Positions 15,587 through 22,413 of a DNA stretch of 32,393 nucleotides are shown here, piece after piece. The stretch is from NCBI GenBank assembly GCA_905198125.1, contig CAJKBH010000035.1:1-32393 (forward strand), read 5' to 3'. The notes under the pieces were generated by a model that saw nothing but the letters and a program-made list of their open reading frames with translations, searched no databases and was not told the DNA's origin. How positions within the stretch are numbered: position 1 is the stretch's first letter; the number at the start of each line of letters is the position of its first letter. The stretch is from an uncultured Porphyromonadaceae bacterium. GTDB taxonomy: Bacteria; Bacteroidota; Bacteroidia; Bacteroidales; Muribaculaceae. The translations under genes and the position numbers were made by a program.

Positions 15587-16866
15587 CGGTTCAGGGTGTT
15601 TTTGAGTTTATAGATGTTCTGCAGGAGTTGTATTTCGTGATAGCGGGCGGTGAGCAGAGCCTGGTTTTCGTCGGTGATTTTGGAAAGGAGGGCGGTGGCG
15701 TCGATTACGCCGTTCTTGAGCTGCGATTCGGCTGCCTGACGCACGCTGGCGCGCAGTGTCACTATGCGCTCGTCGTCGGCCATGACCGAGCGGATGCCGT
15801 CGATTTCCTGAGTCTGTGCGGCTGTCTGAAGGCGAGTGTTGTAAAGGAACACCTCGCGGTCGTTCTCGATGCCTTCGCCGGCCAGCGCTAACTTGTGGCG
15901 GGAGTTCTTCTTTGTATAGAATGCGTCGACGTTCCATGAAATCTTTACTCCGGCCATCAGGTTGAACGACGGGTCGCGTTTCATCATGCTCTCGAAGTAA
16001 TTGATGCCGGGATACCCGTACCATGATTGGGCGAAAAAAACGATGCGAGGCATCACGGAACTGTTTATGGCGGCGTCAAGGGCATTATTATGCCTGTTTT
16101 GCGCATTGAACAGTGCTAACTCGGGACGATTGGAGTCGAGATTGGCCGGCATCGTGGCTTCGGGTTTGACCAGACTCTTGCCGTCAATACTCTCGCCGAT
16201 ATATACGGCAAGCACATCCTTATATGACTTGGCTGCACTGCGCGCACCGGTCAGCTGCTGGGTCATGGTGAGCAACTGTGCCTCGACCATATCCACATCG
16301 CTCTGCATTGCCACGCCGTTAGTCTTCATGGACTGCATCAGCGTGTGGTTGGCCTTGAGCAGCGCGATGGTGTTTTCGACCTGGGCTATCTGTTCGTCCA
16401 TCAGCAGGATGCCGAAGTATAGGTTCATCACCTTCTCGCGCACGGCATACATCCGGACGGATAGAGCGGCCTGTTGCTCGGCCGACGAGGTACGTTCTAT
16501 CTCGCGCTGCGCTTTGGATGCGCCGCCGTCCCAGATGGTCTGAGAGACGTCGACGCCAACCTTATACTGGAAATGACCGAGACCCCTGTAATCCTGGCCC
16601 AACTTGGCGAGAACATCCTTGAGTTGTCCGGGAAATTCCGGCACCACGTTCTGTATGGTGGCCTGGCCGTAGACGTTGATGCGCGGCAGCCAGCTCTTGT
16701 TGATGTCTGCCAGCGACAGGTCAGCGGTTTTGGCCACGAGGTCATACTTATGGATGAGAGGGTAGTTCTTCCCGGCGCGGTCAAGGCAATAGTCGAGAGT
16801 GATCTGCGCCGAGGCGAACAGAGGCAGGAAGATACCTGATAAGAGAAGGGCTATCGTTTTTTTCAT
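15583..16866 (-). CDS. TolC family outer-membrane efflux protein
   Basis: Outer-membrane channel for the ABC exporter, 427 residues. Signal peptide MKKTIALLLSGIFLPLFASA with cleavage before Gln. Two OEP repeats are visible, each with long helices rich in Ala, Gln and Leu (for example SSAEQQAALSVRMYAVREKV and MQSDVDMVEAQLLTMTQQL), and the C-terminal repeat contains AALLSKITDENQALLTARYHEI. A dedicated TolC inside the operon indicates a complete tripartite pump. Four-base overlaps with the regulator and HlyD genes. Confidence 0.9.
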   Translation of the reverse strand: MKKTIALLLSGIFLPLFASAQITLDYCLDRAGKNYPLIHKYDLVAKTADLSLADINKSWLPRINVYGQATIQNVVPEFPGQLKDVLAKLGQDYRGLGHFQYKVGVDVSQTIWDGGASKAQREIERTSSAEQQAALSVRMYAVREKVMNLYFGILLMDEQIAQVENTIALLKANHTLMQSMKTNGVAMQSDVDMVEAQLLTMTQQLTGARSAAKSYKDVLAVYIGESIDGKSLVKPEATMPANLDSNRPELALFNAQNRHNNALDAAINSSVMPRIVFFAQSWYGYPGINYFESMMKRDPSFNLMAGVKISWNVDAFYTKKNSRHKLALAGEGIENDREVFLYNTRLQTAAQTQEIDGIRSVMADDERIVTLRASVRQAAESQLKNGVIDATALLSKITDENQALLTARYHEIQLLQNIYKLKNTLNR

Positions 16867-17495
16867 GGCTTAAGTTTTCTCATGATTGTTTCCAAATTCT
16901 CTTTCTTGCGAGCCTCTACGAATGCCTCGCGGTCCTCCATCATGCCGTCGAGCAGAGCGTTGACCATCGGCGTGGCCGAGAAGGGGAAGATATTGAGCGA
17001 GACGATGTCGAGCATCAGCATGCCGGCGTCAACGCGGCGACACAGGCCCCGGTCGGCATATTCGTCAATCTGACGCTGAAGGGACTGCACGACAAGGGGC
17101 GTGTGGTGTTTAAGTCGCTCTATTACCTTAGGCATCCGGTCGGGACGGTTCAGGACCTCATTAATCATGAACCGTGGCAGCTCGGGGTTGGCGGCGATGA
17201 AATCCTGATGGTTCTCTATTGCGCTTTTGATTTTGTCGAACAGGGGAATCGTCGGGTCGCCCAATGACGCGAGCATGATGTCGCGCAGCGTGCCGATCTT
17301 GCTTTCGATAATACGGTCCAACAGCTTGTCCTTGGTACGGAAATAATAATGAAGCATGGCGTGGGTGACGCCGGCGGCTTCGGCTATGGCCGTGGTGCGC
17401 GCTCCGGCGTATCCTTTGGTCATAAACTCCTGTACGGCGGCCTCAAGGATTCGCTCCTCGGTAGACTGTGGTTCGGATTGTGGATTCGCTTGCAT
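16863..17495 (-). CDS. TetR/AcrR family transcriptional regulator
   Basis: Probable autorepressor of the exporter operon, of which it is the first gene. 210 residues from the ATG at 17495; the frame extends to a TTG at 17531 but the ATG is preferred because TetR proteins start shortly before the TEERILEAA helix. The DNA-binding domain is clear: FMTKGYAGARTTAIAEAAGVTHAMLHYYFRTKDKLLDRII. The C-terminal ligand domain is helical and diverged, with a CecR-like gene order (regulator, HlyD, ATPase, permeases). Overlaps tolC by 4 bases. An 18-bp perfect palindrome 42 bases upstream of the ATG is its likely operator. Confidence 0.92.
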   Translation of the reverse strand: MQANPQSEPQSTEERILEAAVQEFMTKGYAGARTTAIAEAAGVTHAMLHYYFRTKDKLLDRIIESKIGTLRDIMLASLGDPTIPLFDKIKSAIENHQDFIAANPELPRFMINEVLNRPDRMPKVIERLKHHTPLVVQSLQRQIDEYADRGLCRRVDAGMLMLDIVSLNIFPFSATPMVNALLDGMMEDREAFVEARKKENLETIMRKLKP

Positions 17496-17536
17496 ATCAG
17501 TTGATTGTTGTTTGATTCTGTGGTTAAACAATAATG

Positions 17537-17554
17537 ACTAACAATATTGTTAGT
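17537..17554. promoter_or_regulatory. Palindromic operator of the TetR-regulated operon
   Basis: ACTAACAATATTGTTAGT is a perfect 18-bp inverted repeat with no spacer. It begins 2 bases downstream of the predicted -7 box on the minus strand, covering the expected transcription start, the position of a TetR-family autorepressor site. Confidence 0.75.
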
Positions 17555-17555
17555 G

Positions 17556-17586
17556 TAAAAGTATAAAGATTTTTTGAACCGCCAAA
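17556..17586 (-). promoter_or_regulatory. Promoter of the exporter operon
   Basis: On the minus strand TTTG (17586-17583), 19 bases, then TACTTTTA (17563-17556), one base off TAnnTTTG. The start site would be at about 17550, inside the palindrome. Confidence 0.55.
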
Positions 17587-17654
17587 ATATTCTTAAAGAA
17601 AATTTTGACGTGTCCGGCTATATATAATAAGGCACTTGTTTTCGTTAATGGGAT

Positions 17655-18332
17655 ATGAAAGAGACATTGAAGTTTCTGCGCGACCTGAAGCGCAACAACA
17701 ATAGGGAATGGTTTGCGGCCAACCGCGAACGTTACGAACACGCGCTGCAATATACCCGCAGCCTTACGCAAGAGCTGATAGACCGGATTGCGGAGCTTGA
17801 TCCGAGCGCCGCGATGCTGTCGGTGGGCGACTGCACGTACCGGATATACAGGGATACCCGTTTTTCGCCCGACAAGACGCCATATAAGACGCACATAGGC
17901 ATCTTCATCAATCCGCCGGGAGGGAAGAAGGCTCCGTCGGGCGGCTATTATTTTCACATCGAGCCGGGACAGTGCTTTATTGCCGCCGGAAATGTGTGCC
18001 ATCCGCCCAAGGTGTTGGCGGCTATCCGGAAGTCGATAGTTGACAACATCGAGGAATATGACGAGATGTTGTGTGACCCGGAATTCCGCGGGGTCTTTCC
18101 GACCGTAGGAGAGAACATGCTGAAGACTGCGCCGAAAGGAGTGGATAAGGACTGGCCGTATGTGGAGTATGTCCGGCCGCGTGACTATGTGGCTTCGACC
18201 GCGACTGTAGCCAGTCTGGAGACTTGGCTTAAGGATTCCGTCATGTTGCGGCGCATCTTAGAGCAGGCTTTCCGCTACAACCGCTTCCTGAACTATGCCG
18301 TGGAGGAAACGCTCGGCAGTCTGTTGGGATAA
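17655..18332 (+). CDS. DUF2461 domain protein
   Basis: 225-residue protein of the DUF2461 family (TIGR02453), a conserved single-domain cytoplasmic protein of unknown activity. Landmarks: FLRDLKRNNNREWFAANRERYE at the start, CTYRIYRDTRFSPDKTPYKTHIG with the family's conserved RDTRFSxDKTPYK core (about 64-77), YYFHIEPG, and the closing RILEQAFRYNRFLNYAVEE. Length is normal. Divergent from the exporter operon across a 159-base gap. No signal or membrane segment. Confidence 0.9.
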   Translation: MKETLKFLRDLKRNNNREWFAANRERYEHALQYTRSLTQELIDRIAELDPSAAMLSVGDCTYRIYRDTRFSPDKTPYKTHIGIFINPPGGKKAPSGGYYFHIEPGQCFIAAGNVCHPPKVLAAIRKSIVDNIEEYDEMLCDPEFRGVFPTVGENMLKTAPKGVDKDWPYVEYVRPRDYVASTATVASLETWLKDSVMLRRILEQAFRYNRFLNYAVEETLGSLLG

Positions 18333-18382
18333 GGCAAAACCATGCATGGAGTAGGAGTCCGTTTTTTTATTGGGCGGAGTCT

Positions 18383-18425
18383 AAAAAATGAAAGACCCGG
18401 CTGCCAGGAACGGACAGCCGAGGTC
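18383..18425 (-). terminator. Rho-independent terminator of the candidate small RNA
   Basis: Stem GACC-A-CGGCTG type: on the plus strand GACCCGGCTG (18394-18403) pairs with CAGCCGAGGTC (18415-18425), one bulged A. The minus strand continues TTTCATTTTTT. Confidence 0.7.
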
Positions 18426-18500
18426 GAACATTGGATATTGGATTACTTATAAGAAGACCAATCCACTTAATAATCTTGCTCTCGCAAGGTGCATTAACCT
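18383..18500 (-). ncRNA. Candidate structured small RNA
   Basis: On the minus strand a promoter-like pair (18537-18506) is followed by about 118 bases with no good ORF that fold into successive stems: TTAAT...ATTAA enclosing CTTGC-GAGA-GCAAG (about 18496-18465), a GGATT...AATCC stem (about 18464-18438), and a terminator hairpin ending in a T-run at 18388-18383. The unit has its own promoter and terminator and is separated from the secreted-protein gene by another terminator at 18605-18633. I cannot assign an RNA family; a Bacteroidales-specific RNA or 6S-like RNA are possibilities to test. Confidence 0.5.
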
Positions 18501-18505
18501 GCCCG

Positions 18506-18537
18506 CGAAATTACATTTTTAATTTCAAATTAGCAAA
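18506..18537 (-). promoter_or_regulatory. Promoter of the candidate small RNA
   Basis: Minus strand TTTG (18537-18534), 20 bases, TAATTTCG (18513-18506), one mismatch to the -7 consensus. Confidence 0.5.
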
Positions 18538-18604
18538 TATATTGCACCATTTTTTCACCTTTCATTCAAAATTGGTCAAATCTACGCCATATACGCAAAC
18601 ATAA

Positions 18605-18633
18605 GCGCCCGCTCCGACATCCGGAACGGGCGC
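18605..18633 (-). terminator. Terminator-like hairpin downstream of the BspA-like gene
   Basis: GCGCCCG (18605-18611) pairs with CGGGCGC (18627-18633), with an inner TCCG/CGGA stem after one mismatch and a five-base loop. Followed on the minus strand by TTATGTTTGCG, a poor U-run. Confidence 0.6.
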
Positions 18634-18653
18634 CTATGCCTGTGCGCTTATCT

Positions 18654-18686
18654 GTGATCTCAGTTATCAGTGATCTCAGTTATCAG
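18654..18686. repeat. 16-bp direct repeat, two copies
   Basis: GTGATCTCAGTTATCA occurs at 18654-18669 and again at 18670-18685, with a partial third GTTAT. Lies between a stop codon and a terminator; likely the product of slippage. Confidence 0.6.
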
Positions 18687-18693
18687 TTATATA

Positions 18694-19737
18694 TTATCTG
18701 TTTTTCTTTTCGTAAGCCTCCACAGATTCTTCATCGATTCCGTATGAACTACAGTTTCCTTTGGTGATGAAATCAGGCAGCGAACTTATGTATCCCTGAT
18801 AGAAGCCACGGGGACTCAAATTGGACCCTAACATCTTGAAACTGTATTCACCTATTTTCTCCACACCTTTAGGAATATACAACTCATAAAAGTCCTTTCC
18901 TCCGGCACGATAGAATGCACCGTCTCCAATTTCTTTAAGGCTTTCGGGAAGTATTATCTTACTGAGTCTGTTTTCCATAAAGCTTGCAGTGCCGATTTTC
19001 TCGAGGGTGGACGGAAACACGATGCTGTTCAGCGGATCTATAATCGTTATTTTCGTTACAACGAAGCCTCCTACTTTGATATCGTGCAGGAAGGCATACG
19101 GATCAATTTCAGTCACCGTATATTTGTCATTGCCGACCATGACATACTCCGGTATCACGCAATCAGAGATTTTGTAGTATGTCTCCGTATACTTGATCTT
19201 ATCTTTCTTCTTTTCCTCTATGTATCGGGGACGCGTCACTGCAAGCAGCTTTTTGTCGGCATTGATGAGACGCATGTTCAACACCTGATCCTTGCCGTCA
19301 CTGACCAGAATCTGTTTCTCGGTTCGTTCCGGGAGCTCATACTTAAATATGCCTCCAGGACCTTTTTTATATTTCGGAAGCTGCAGCTCTACGAAGTCCG
19401 GCTCGATGGCGTTGTGTGTTACCGGAGCGTGCTCGCCGGGATTCTTGGCCTGAGGCTTGGTGTTTTCAGCTACGGCTTCATTCTTGGCTTCGGGTGCGGC
19501 TGCCGGGTCTATCTTTGTACCATCAGCCAGCTTGATGATCATCACGTCATTTTTGTTAACGAACTTCATCTGCTCGCCTGCTTCGTCAAGCGAGTAGTAG
19601 CATTTGTCCTTGGAGCTGTAATCAAGATTATACGCATTGATGACAGTGCCGTCGTTCATGACGATGATATCAGTGCCTGCTATCGCCGTCACCGCCGCTG
19701 ATACCATGACAAATAATGTTAAGATAAGTTTCTTCAT
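18694..19737 (-). CDS. Secreted protein with BspA-type leucine-rich repeats
   Basis: 347 residues from the ATG at 19737; the longer frame to 19764 would put nine polar residues before a clear signal peptide, so it was not used. Signal peptide KKLILTLFVMVSAAVTAIAG. An N-terminal domain with TDIIVMNDGTVINAYN is followed by a low-complexity Ala/Glu/Lys stretch (about 82-105), and the C-terminal third has LRR_5 units such as IDPYAFLHDI, FPSTLEKIGTASFMENRLSKI and LPESLKEIGDGAFYR. These repeats are common in surface or secreted proteins of gut Bacteroidales and may bind host or bacterial partners. No sorting signal of type IX was recognised. Confidence 0.82.
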   Translation of the reverse strand: MKKLILTLFVMVSAAVTAIAGTDIIVMNDGTVINAYNLDYSSKDKCYYSLDEAGEQMKFVNKNDVMIIKLADGTKIDPAAAPEAKNEAVAENTKPQAKNPGEHAPVTHNAIEPDFVELQLPKYKKGPGGIFKYELPERTEKQILVSDGKDQVLNMRLINADKKLLAVTRPRYIEEKKKDKIKYTETYYKISDCVIPEYVMVGNDKYTVTEIDPYAFLHDIKVGGFVVTKITIIDPLNSIVFPSTLEKIGTASFMENRLSKIILPESLKEIGDGAFYRAGGKDFYELYIPKGVEKIGEYSFKMLGSNLSPRGFYQGYISSLPDFITKGNCSSYGIDEESVEAYEKKNR

Positions 19738-19753
19738 TCTGTATTGTTGTTTT

Positions 19754-19791
19754 AAAAACCGCATCAGTATTGATATGCAAAACTGATGCGG
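19754..19791 (-). terminator. Rho-independent terminator of the GHKL/STAS-like module
   Basis: Perfect 10-base arms CCGCATCAGT (19759-19768) and ACTGATGCGG (19782-19791), followed on the minus strand by TTTTT. Lies between the STAS-like gene and the secreted-protein start, so the module is transcriptionally separate or attenuated. Confidence 0.8.
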
Positions 19792-19820
19792 ATATAATAT
19801 GACTATTCCTTTGTGTGTAT

Positions 19821-20162
19821 CTAAAATTCTGAAAAGAATTCCTCCATATCCTTTATAGTTGACAGTTCTACTGCCTCAGTCTTGACATTATCATAGTGTC
19901 GAGGATTTTGTCTACCCCTGACTACTATATCATACATTTTTCTAACGTCTCCGGACATTCCGGACACTTTGATCAGAGAGTGATCTTCCAAAATATTACA
20001 TAATTCATCGGCAACTGAGCGGGACATGAAATTAACATTGTTGAAATCAAGTTCAACGTCTCCGTTATAAAGACACGAAGCTTTCTCAATGTCACGGCGA
20101 AAAAAGGATCGTGTTCTTAAATCATCCCCTATAAGCGATCTGATTTGTATTGTATGCAGCAT
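19821..20162 (-). CDS. STAS-like (DUF4325-type) protein
   Basis: 113-residue protein. The segment DVELDFNNVNFMSRSVADELCNIL (35-58) has the beta-strand/loop/helix pattern of STAS domains; Ser49 in FMSRSVAD lines up with the serine phosphorylated in the anti-anti-sigma factor SpoIIAA. The fit is to the DUF4325 STAS-like group more than to true SpoIIAA. The end is acidic and carries no membrane segment. It starts 10 bases after the GHKL ATPase stop and shares its AT-rich composition, so the two are a likely operon in which the ATPase could act as kinase or binding partner. This pairing role is inference. Terminator at 19754-19791. Confidence 0.75.
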   Translation of the reverse strand: MLHTIQIRSLIGDDLRTRSFFRRDIEKASCLYNGDVELDFNNVNFMSRSVADELCNILEDHSLIKVSGMSGDVRKMYDIVVRGRQNPRHYDNVKTEAVELSTIKDMEEFFSEF

Positions 20163-20172
20163 AGTTCAATAT

Positions 20173-21096
20173 TTAACTTATATATTGATAGATATCAAAA
20201 TCATTTGTAATGCCTGTTGGAATTTTAAGCAGGATCAATGTTCCATTCCACCTGTAGTCTTGAGGCAAATCGGCTACGGATTCTCCATTAGAATCATATC
20301 GTACAAAAGCTGAACCTGACAAGATGTAGAAATCACCGCCTAATCCATTAACAATCAATCCTCTTGATCTTGATATGCCATAGCCTCTATTTTCATTTTC
20401 AGGTCTGTCTTTAGTGGATTTCCCACTTAATGCAAGCAATAATCCTGATGATTCTCTATTGGTTAGTGATGAAGAATACCGTTCGTCGGAAGCATACGAG
20501 GCAAAGATAGACCTTCCTGTATCACTTATAATGACATATAATGTTTTGTCAGACGGATAAGTGTGACAGAAAACAAATCCTTGATTACTATTGGAATGTT
20601 CAGTGATATTGTCTATTAATTCGCTTAGGATCAAAGATAATACACCATGTAATTTTCTCTCCTTTGGCAGTTGATGCTTTATAGTAGTCTGAACAAGTTC
20701 CTGCACCTTCACCGAAGATGAATCGTATGGGCAAAACGAACAAATAGGCAGATATGATTTATCATCATATTTCTGCCAGATAGATTCGTCATTCTCTATT
20801 GGATAAATTACCAATGGAGAATGAAAATATACTGAATTAAGGTAATCGGAAATCTCAGGGTTAATATCTCGCATGGATACAATATCCCCATATCCTTGTT
20901 TGAGTATTGATAGTGCGCTGAGAAAGACTGGATGGAGGGAATGGCACTGTGAAAAATCCCATATTACTTTCTTTCCATTAGATGTATCAGTCTGTTCCGT
21001 CTGATACATTATGGAAAAAATATGGTTGAAAACGCTGCCGATTCGGGCGTCTCTCCCTAATGGGGGTATTTTCACGATGGCATTACACTCACACAT
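20173..21096 (-). CDS. GHKL-type ATP-binding protein with N-terminal STAS-like region
   Basis: 307 residues. The C-terminal half is a GHKL ATPase: N-box LILSELIDNITEHSNS (E159, N163, H167), D-x-G motif SDTGRSI (192-194), G2 box NRGYGISRSRGLIVNGLGGDFYI (236-257) and a final WNGTLILLKIP strand. This resembles anti-sigma kinases such as SpoIIAB/RsbW. The N-terminal part contains KKVIWDFSQCHSLHPVFLSALSILKQ (42-67), which looks like a STAS-type strand and helix, and a CSFC pair at 119-122. No transmembrane segment, receiver or dimerisation histidine was seen, so it is not an ordinary sensor kinase. Upstream of the STAS-like gene by 10 bases. Base composition is markedly AT-rich compared with neighbouring genes, suggesting transfer. 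Function unproven. Confidence 0.78.
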   Translation of the reverse strand: MCECNAIVKIPPLGRDARIGSVFNHIFSIMYQTEQTDTSNGKKVIWDFSQCHSLHPVFLSALSILKQGYGDIVSMRDINPEISDYLNSVYFHSPLVIYPIENDESIWQKYDDKSYLPICSFCPYDSSSVKVQELVQTTIKHQLPKERKLHGVLSLILSELIDNITEHSNSNQGFVFCHTYPSDKTLYVIISDTGRSIFASYASDERYSSSLTNRESSGLLLALSGKSTKDRPENENRGYGISRSRGLIVNGLGGDFYILSGSAFVRYDSNGESVADLPQDYRWNGTLILLKIPTGITNDFDIYQYIS

Positions 21097-21165
21097 AACT
21101 ATGTTCAGTGGCGTGTATTATTATTTGTATAACATTATTTTGAGGTATTGTTATATACAAATAAT

Positions 21166-21197
21166 CCCCGGAAAATAACATAGGTTATTATCCGGGG
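21166..21197 (-). terminator. Terminator of tRNA-Ala
   Basis: CCCCGGA (21166-21172) pairs with TCCGGGG (21191-21197), with an inner AATAAC/GTTATT stem. It starts about 19 bases after the tRNA 3' end on the minus strand and is followed by ATTATTTGT. Confidence 0.65.
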
Positions 21198-21215
21198 CTT
21201 ACCACTTGTCTCCTG

Positions 21216-21289
21216 TGGAGCATACGAGACTCGAACTCGTCACCTCTTGACTGCCAGTCAAACGCTCTAGCCAGATGAGCTAATGCCCC
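21216..21289 (-). tRNA. tRNA-Ala (anticodon GGC)
   Basis: 74 bases with a full cloverleaf on the minus strand: acceptor arms GGGGCAT and ATGCTCC (one G-U pair), D-arm GCTCATCTGGCTAGAGC, anticodon stem TTTGA/TCAAG around the loop CTGGCAG giving GGC, and a T-loop GTTCGAGTC. CCA is not encoded (the genome has ACA after the discriminator region). It reads alanine GCC and GCU codons. It marks the edge of the AT-rich region. Confidence 0.93.
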
Positions 21290-21306
21290 GTGTTTTATTT
21301 TCGTCA

Positions 21307-21337
21307 CAAAATTAGGAAAATTTTTTGAATGCACAAA
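21307..21337 (-). promoter_or_regulatory. Promoter of tRNA-Ala
   Basis: Minus strand TTTG (21337-21334), 19 bases, TAATTTTG (21314-21307): exact match to both consensus boxes, 18 bases before the tRNA 5' end. Confidence 0.8.
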
Positions 21338-21430
21338 ATTTTTTTCAAAATTTGCCTCGATGAATGCGCTTTTTAGACCAAAAATTACAGTAAGTCGTCC
21401 ATTCATTAATCCTGAGCTTCCGCTTAGGTT

Positions 21431-21462
21431 CTTGCCGGAATGAATAGAATGTGCTATCTTTG
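21431..21462 (+). promoter_or_regulatory. Promoter of the glycosyltransferase gene
   Basis: CTTG (21431-21434), 20 bases, TATCTTTG (21455-21462, exact -7 match). The start codon follows 7 bases later, so the mRNA would have almost no leader. Confidence 0.65.
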
Positions 21463-21469
21463 CCATGTC

Positions 21470-22369
21470 ATGATCAGCATAATAATACCTCTATATAATA
21501 AGGGCGAGCTGATAGGGCGCACTCTGCGTTCCATAGCCGCTCAGGAGAACGTTCCGGTGGAATACGAGGTCGTAGTCGTGGACGACGGCTCGACCGACGG
21601 CTGCGCCGACATTGCACACCGTGTAGCCTCGGAAACAGGCATACAAAATTTTCGCGTCATATCGCAGACTAACGCCGGTGTCGGAGCGGCCCGCAACCAT
21701 GGCATAGCCGAGGCACGTGGCGAATATGTGGCGTTTCTCGATGCCGATGATATCTGGAAACCGTCACACCTCCGTACGCTGGCCGAACTGGCCGAAAGGT
21801 ATCCGCAATGCCCGGTATGTGCGACAAACTACGAGAACCTGATGCCTGACGGTTGCACTGTGTCCAATATGCTGCGCGACGTGACTTTCAAGTCCGATTG
21901 CGGCGTGATAGACCGTTACTTTGCTATTGCCGCCACTTCCAATCCGCCTCTCTGGACCTCGGCCCTGATGGTGCGGACTGAAGCCATACGCAAAATCGGA
22001 GGCTTCCCGACCGGCATCAAATCGGGCGAGGACCTGCTGACATGGGCACGGCTCGCCGCCTCATCGCCAATAGCTTATTGCCTGACACCATCGGCCGTGT
22101 ATGTGCGCGGCTGCAGCAACGCCCGTCCTCCTGAAGCTGTAGATTTAGCCGGCAAAGGACTCGAAGAAATATACCGGTATCATCCCGACCTGCCCGGACT
22201 GAAACCATACCTGGCATTATGGTACAATATGCGCATGAGCCGTTGTATGGCGCACCGTATGTACGGCAAAGGCCTGCGCGCACTCCTGCGTTCGCTGCGA
22301 TACCGCCCCACGCTGCGCATCGCCAAGCCCCTGCTCCAATACACCCTTCTCGGGCTGCGGAATAAATAA
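21470..22369 (+). CDS. Family 2 glycosyltransferase
   Basis: Transfers a sugar from a nucleotide donor to a glycan or lipid acceptor; 299 residues. GT-A fold motifs: MISIIIPLYNKGELIGRTLRS at the start, VVVVDDGSTDG (donor-binding DDGS), NAGVGAARNHGI, and FLDADDIW, the metal-binding D-x-D region; then an acceptor half with PTGIKSGEDLLTWARLA (ED motif). No transmembrane helix, so cytoplasmic or peripheral. The frame extends to 21440, but the ATG at 21470 begins exactly at the canonical SIIIPLYN strand. Single gene, not part of a visible polysaccharide locus. Sugar specificity cannot be told. Confidence 0.9.
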   Translation: MISIIIPLYNKGELIGRTLRSIAAQENVPVEYEVVVVDDGSTDGCADIAHRVASETGIQNFRVISQTNAGVGAARNHGIAEARGEYVAFLDADDIWKPSHLRTLAELAERYPQCPVCATNYENLMPDGCTVSNMLRDVTFKSDCGVIDRYFAIAATSNPPLWTSALMVRTEAIRKIGGFPTGIKSGEDLLTWARLAASSPIAYCLTPSAVYVRGCSNARPPEAVDLAGKGLEEIYRYHPDLPGLKPYLALWYNMRMSRCMAHRMYGKGLRALLRSLRYRPTLRIAKPLLQYTLLGLRNK

Positions 22370-22413
22370 AAGTAAATGGCAATATCAAGAAGTAAGAAAT
22401 TTTTATACAGGAT

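Noticed and set aside
17496..17531. TTG start of the TetR gene
   Set aside because: It would add 12 residues not seen in TetR proteins; the ATG at 17495 is preferred.
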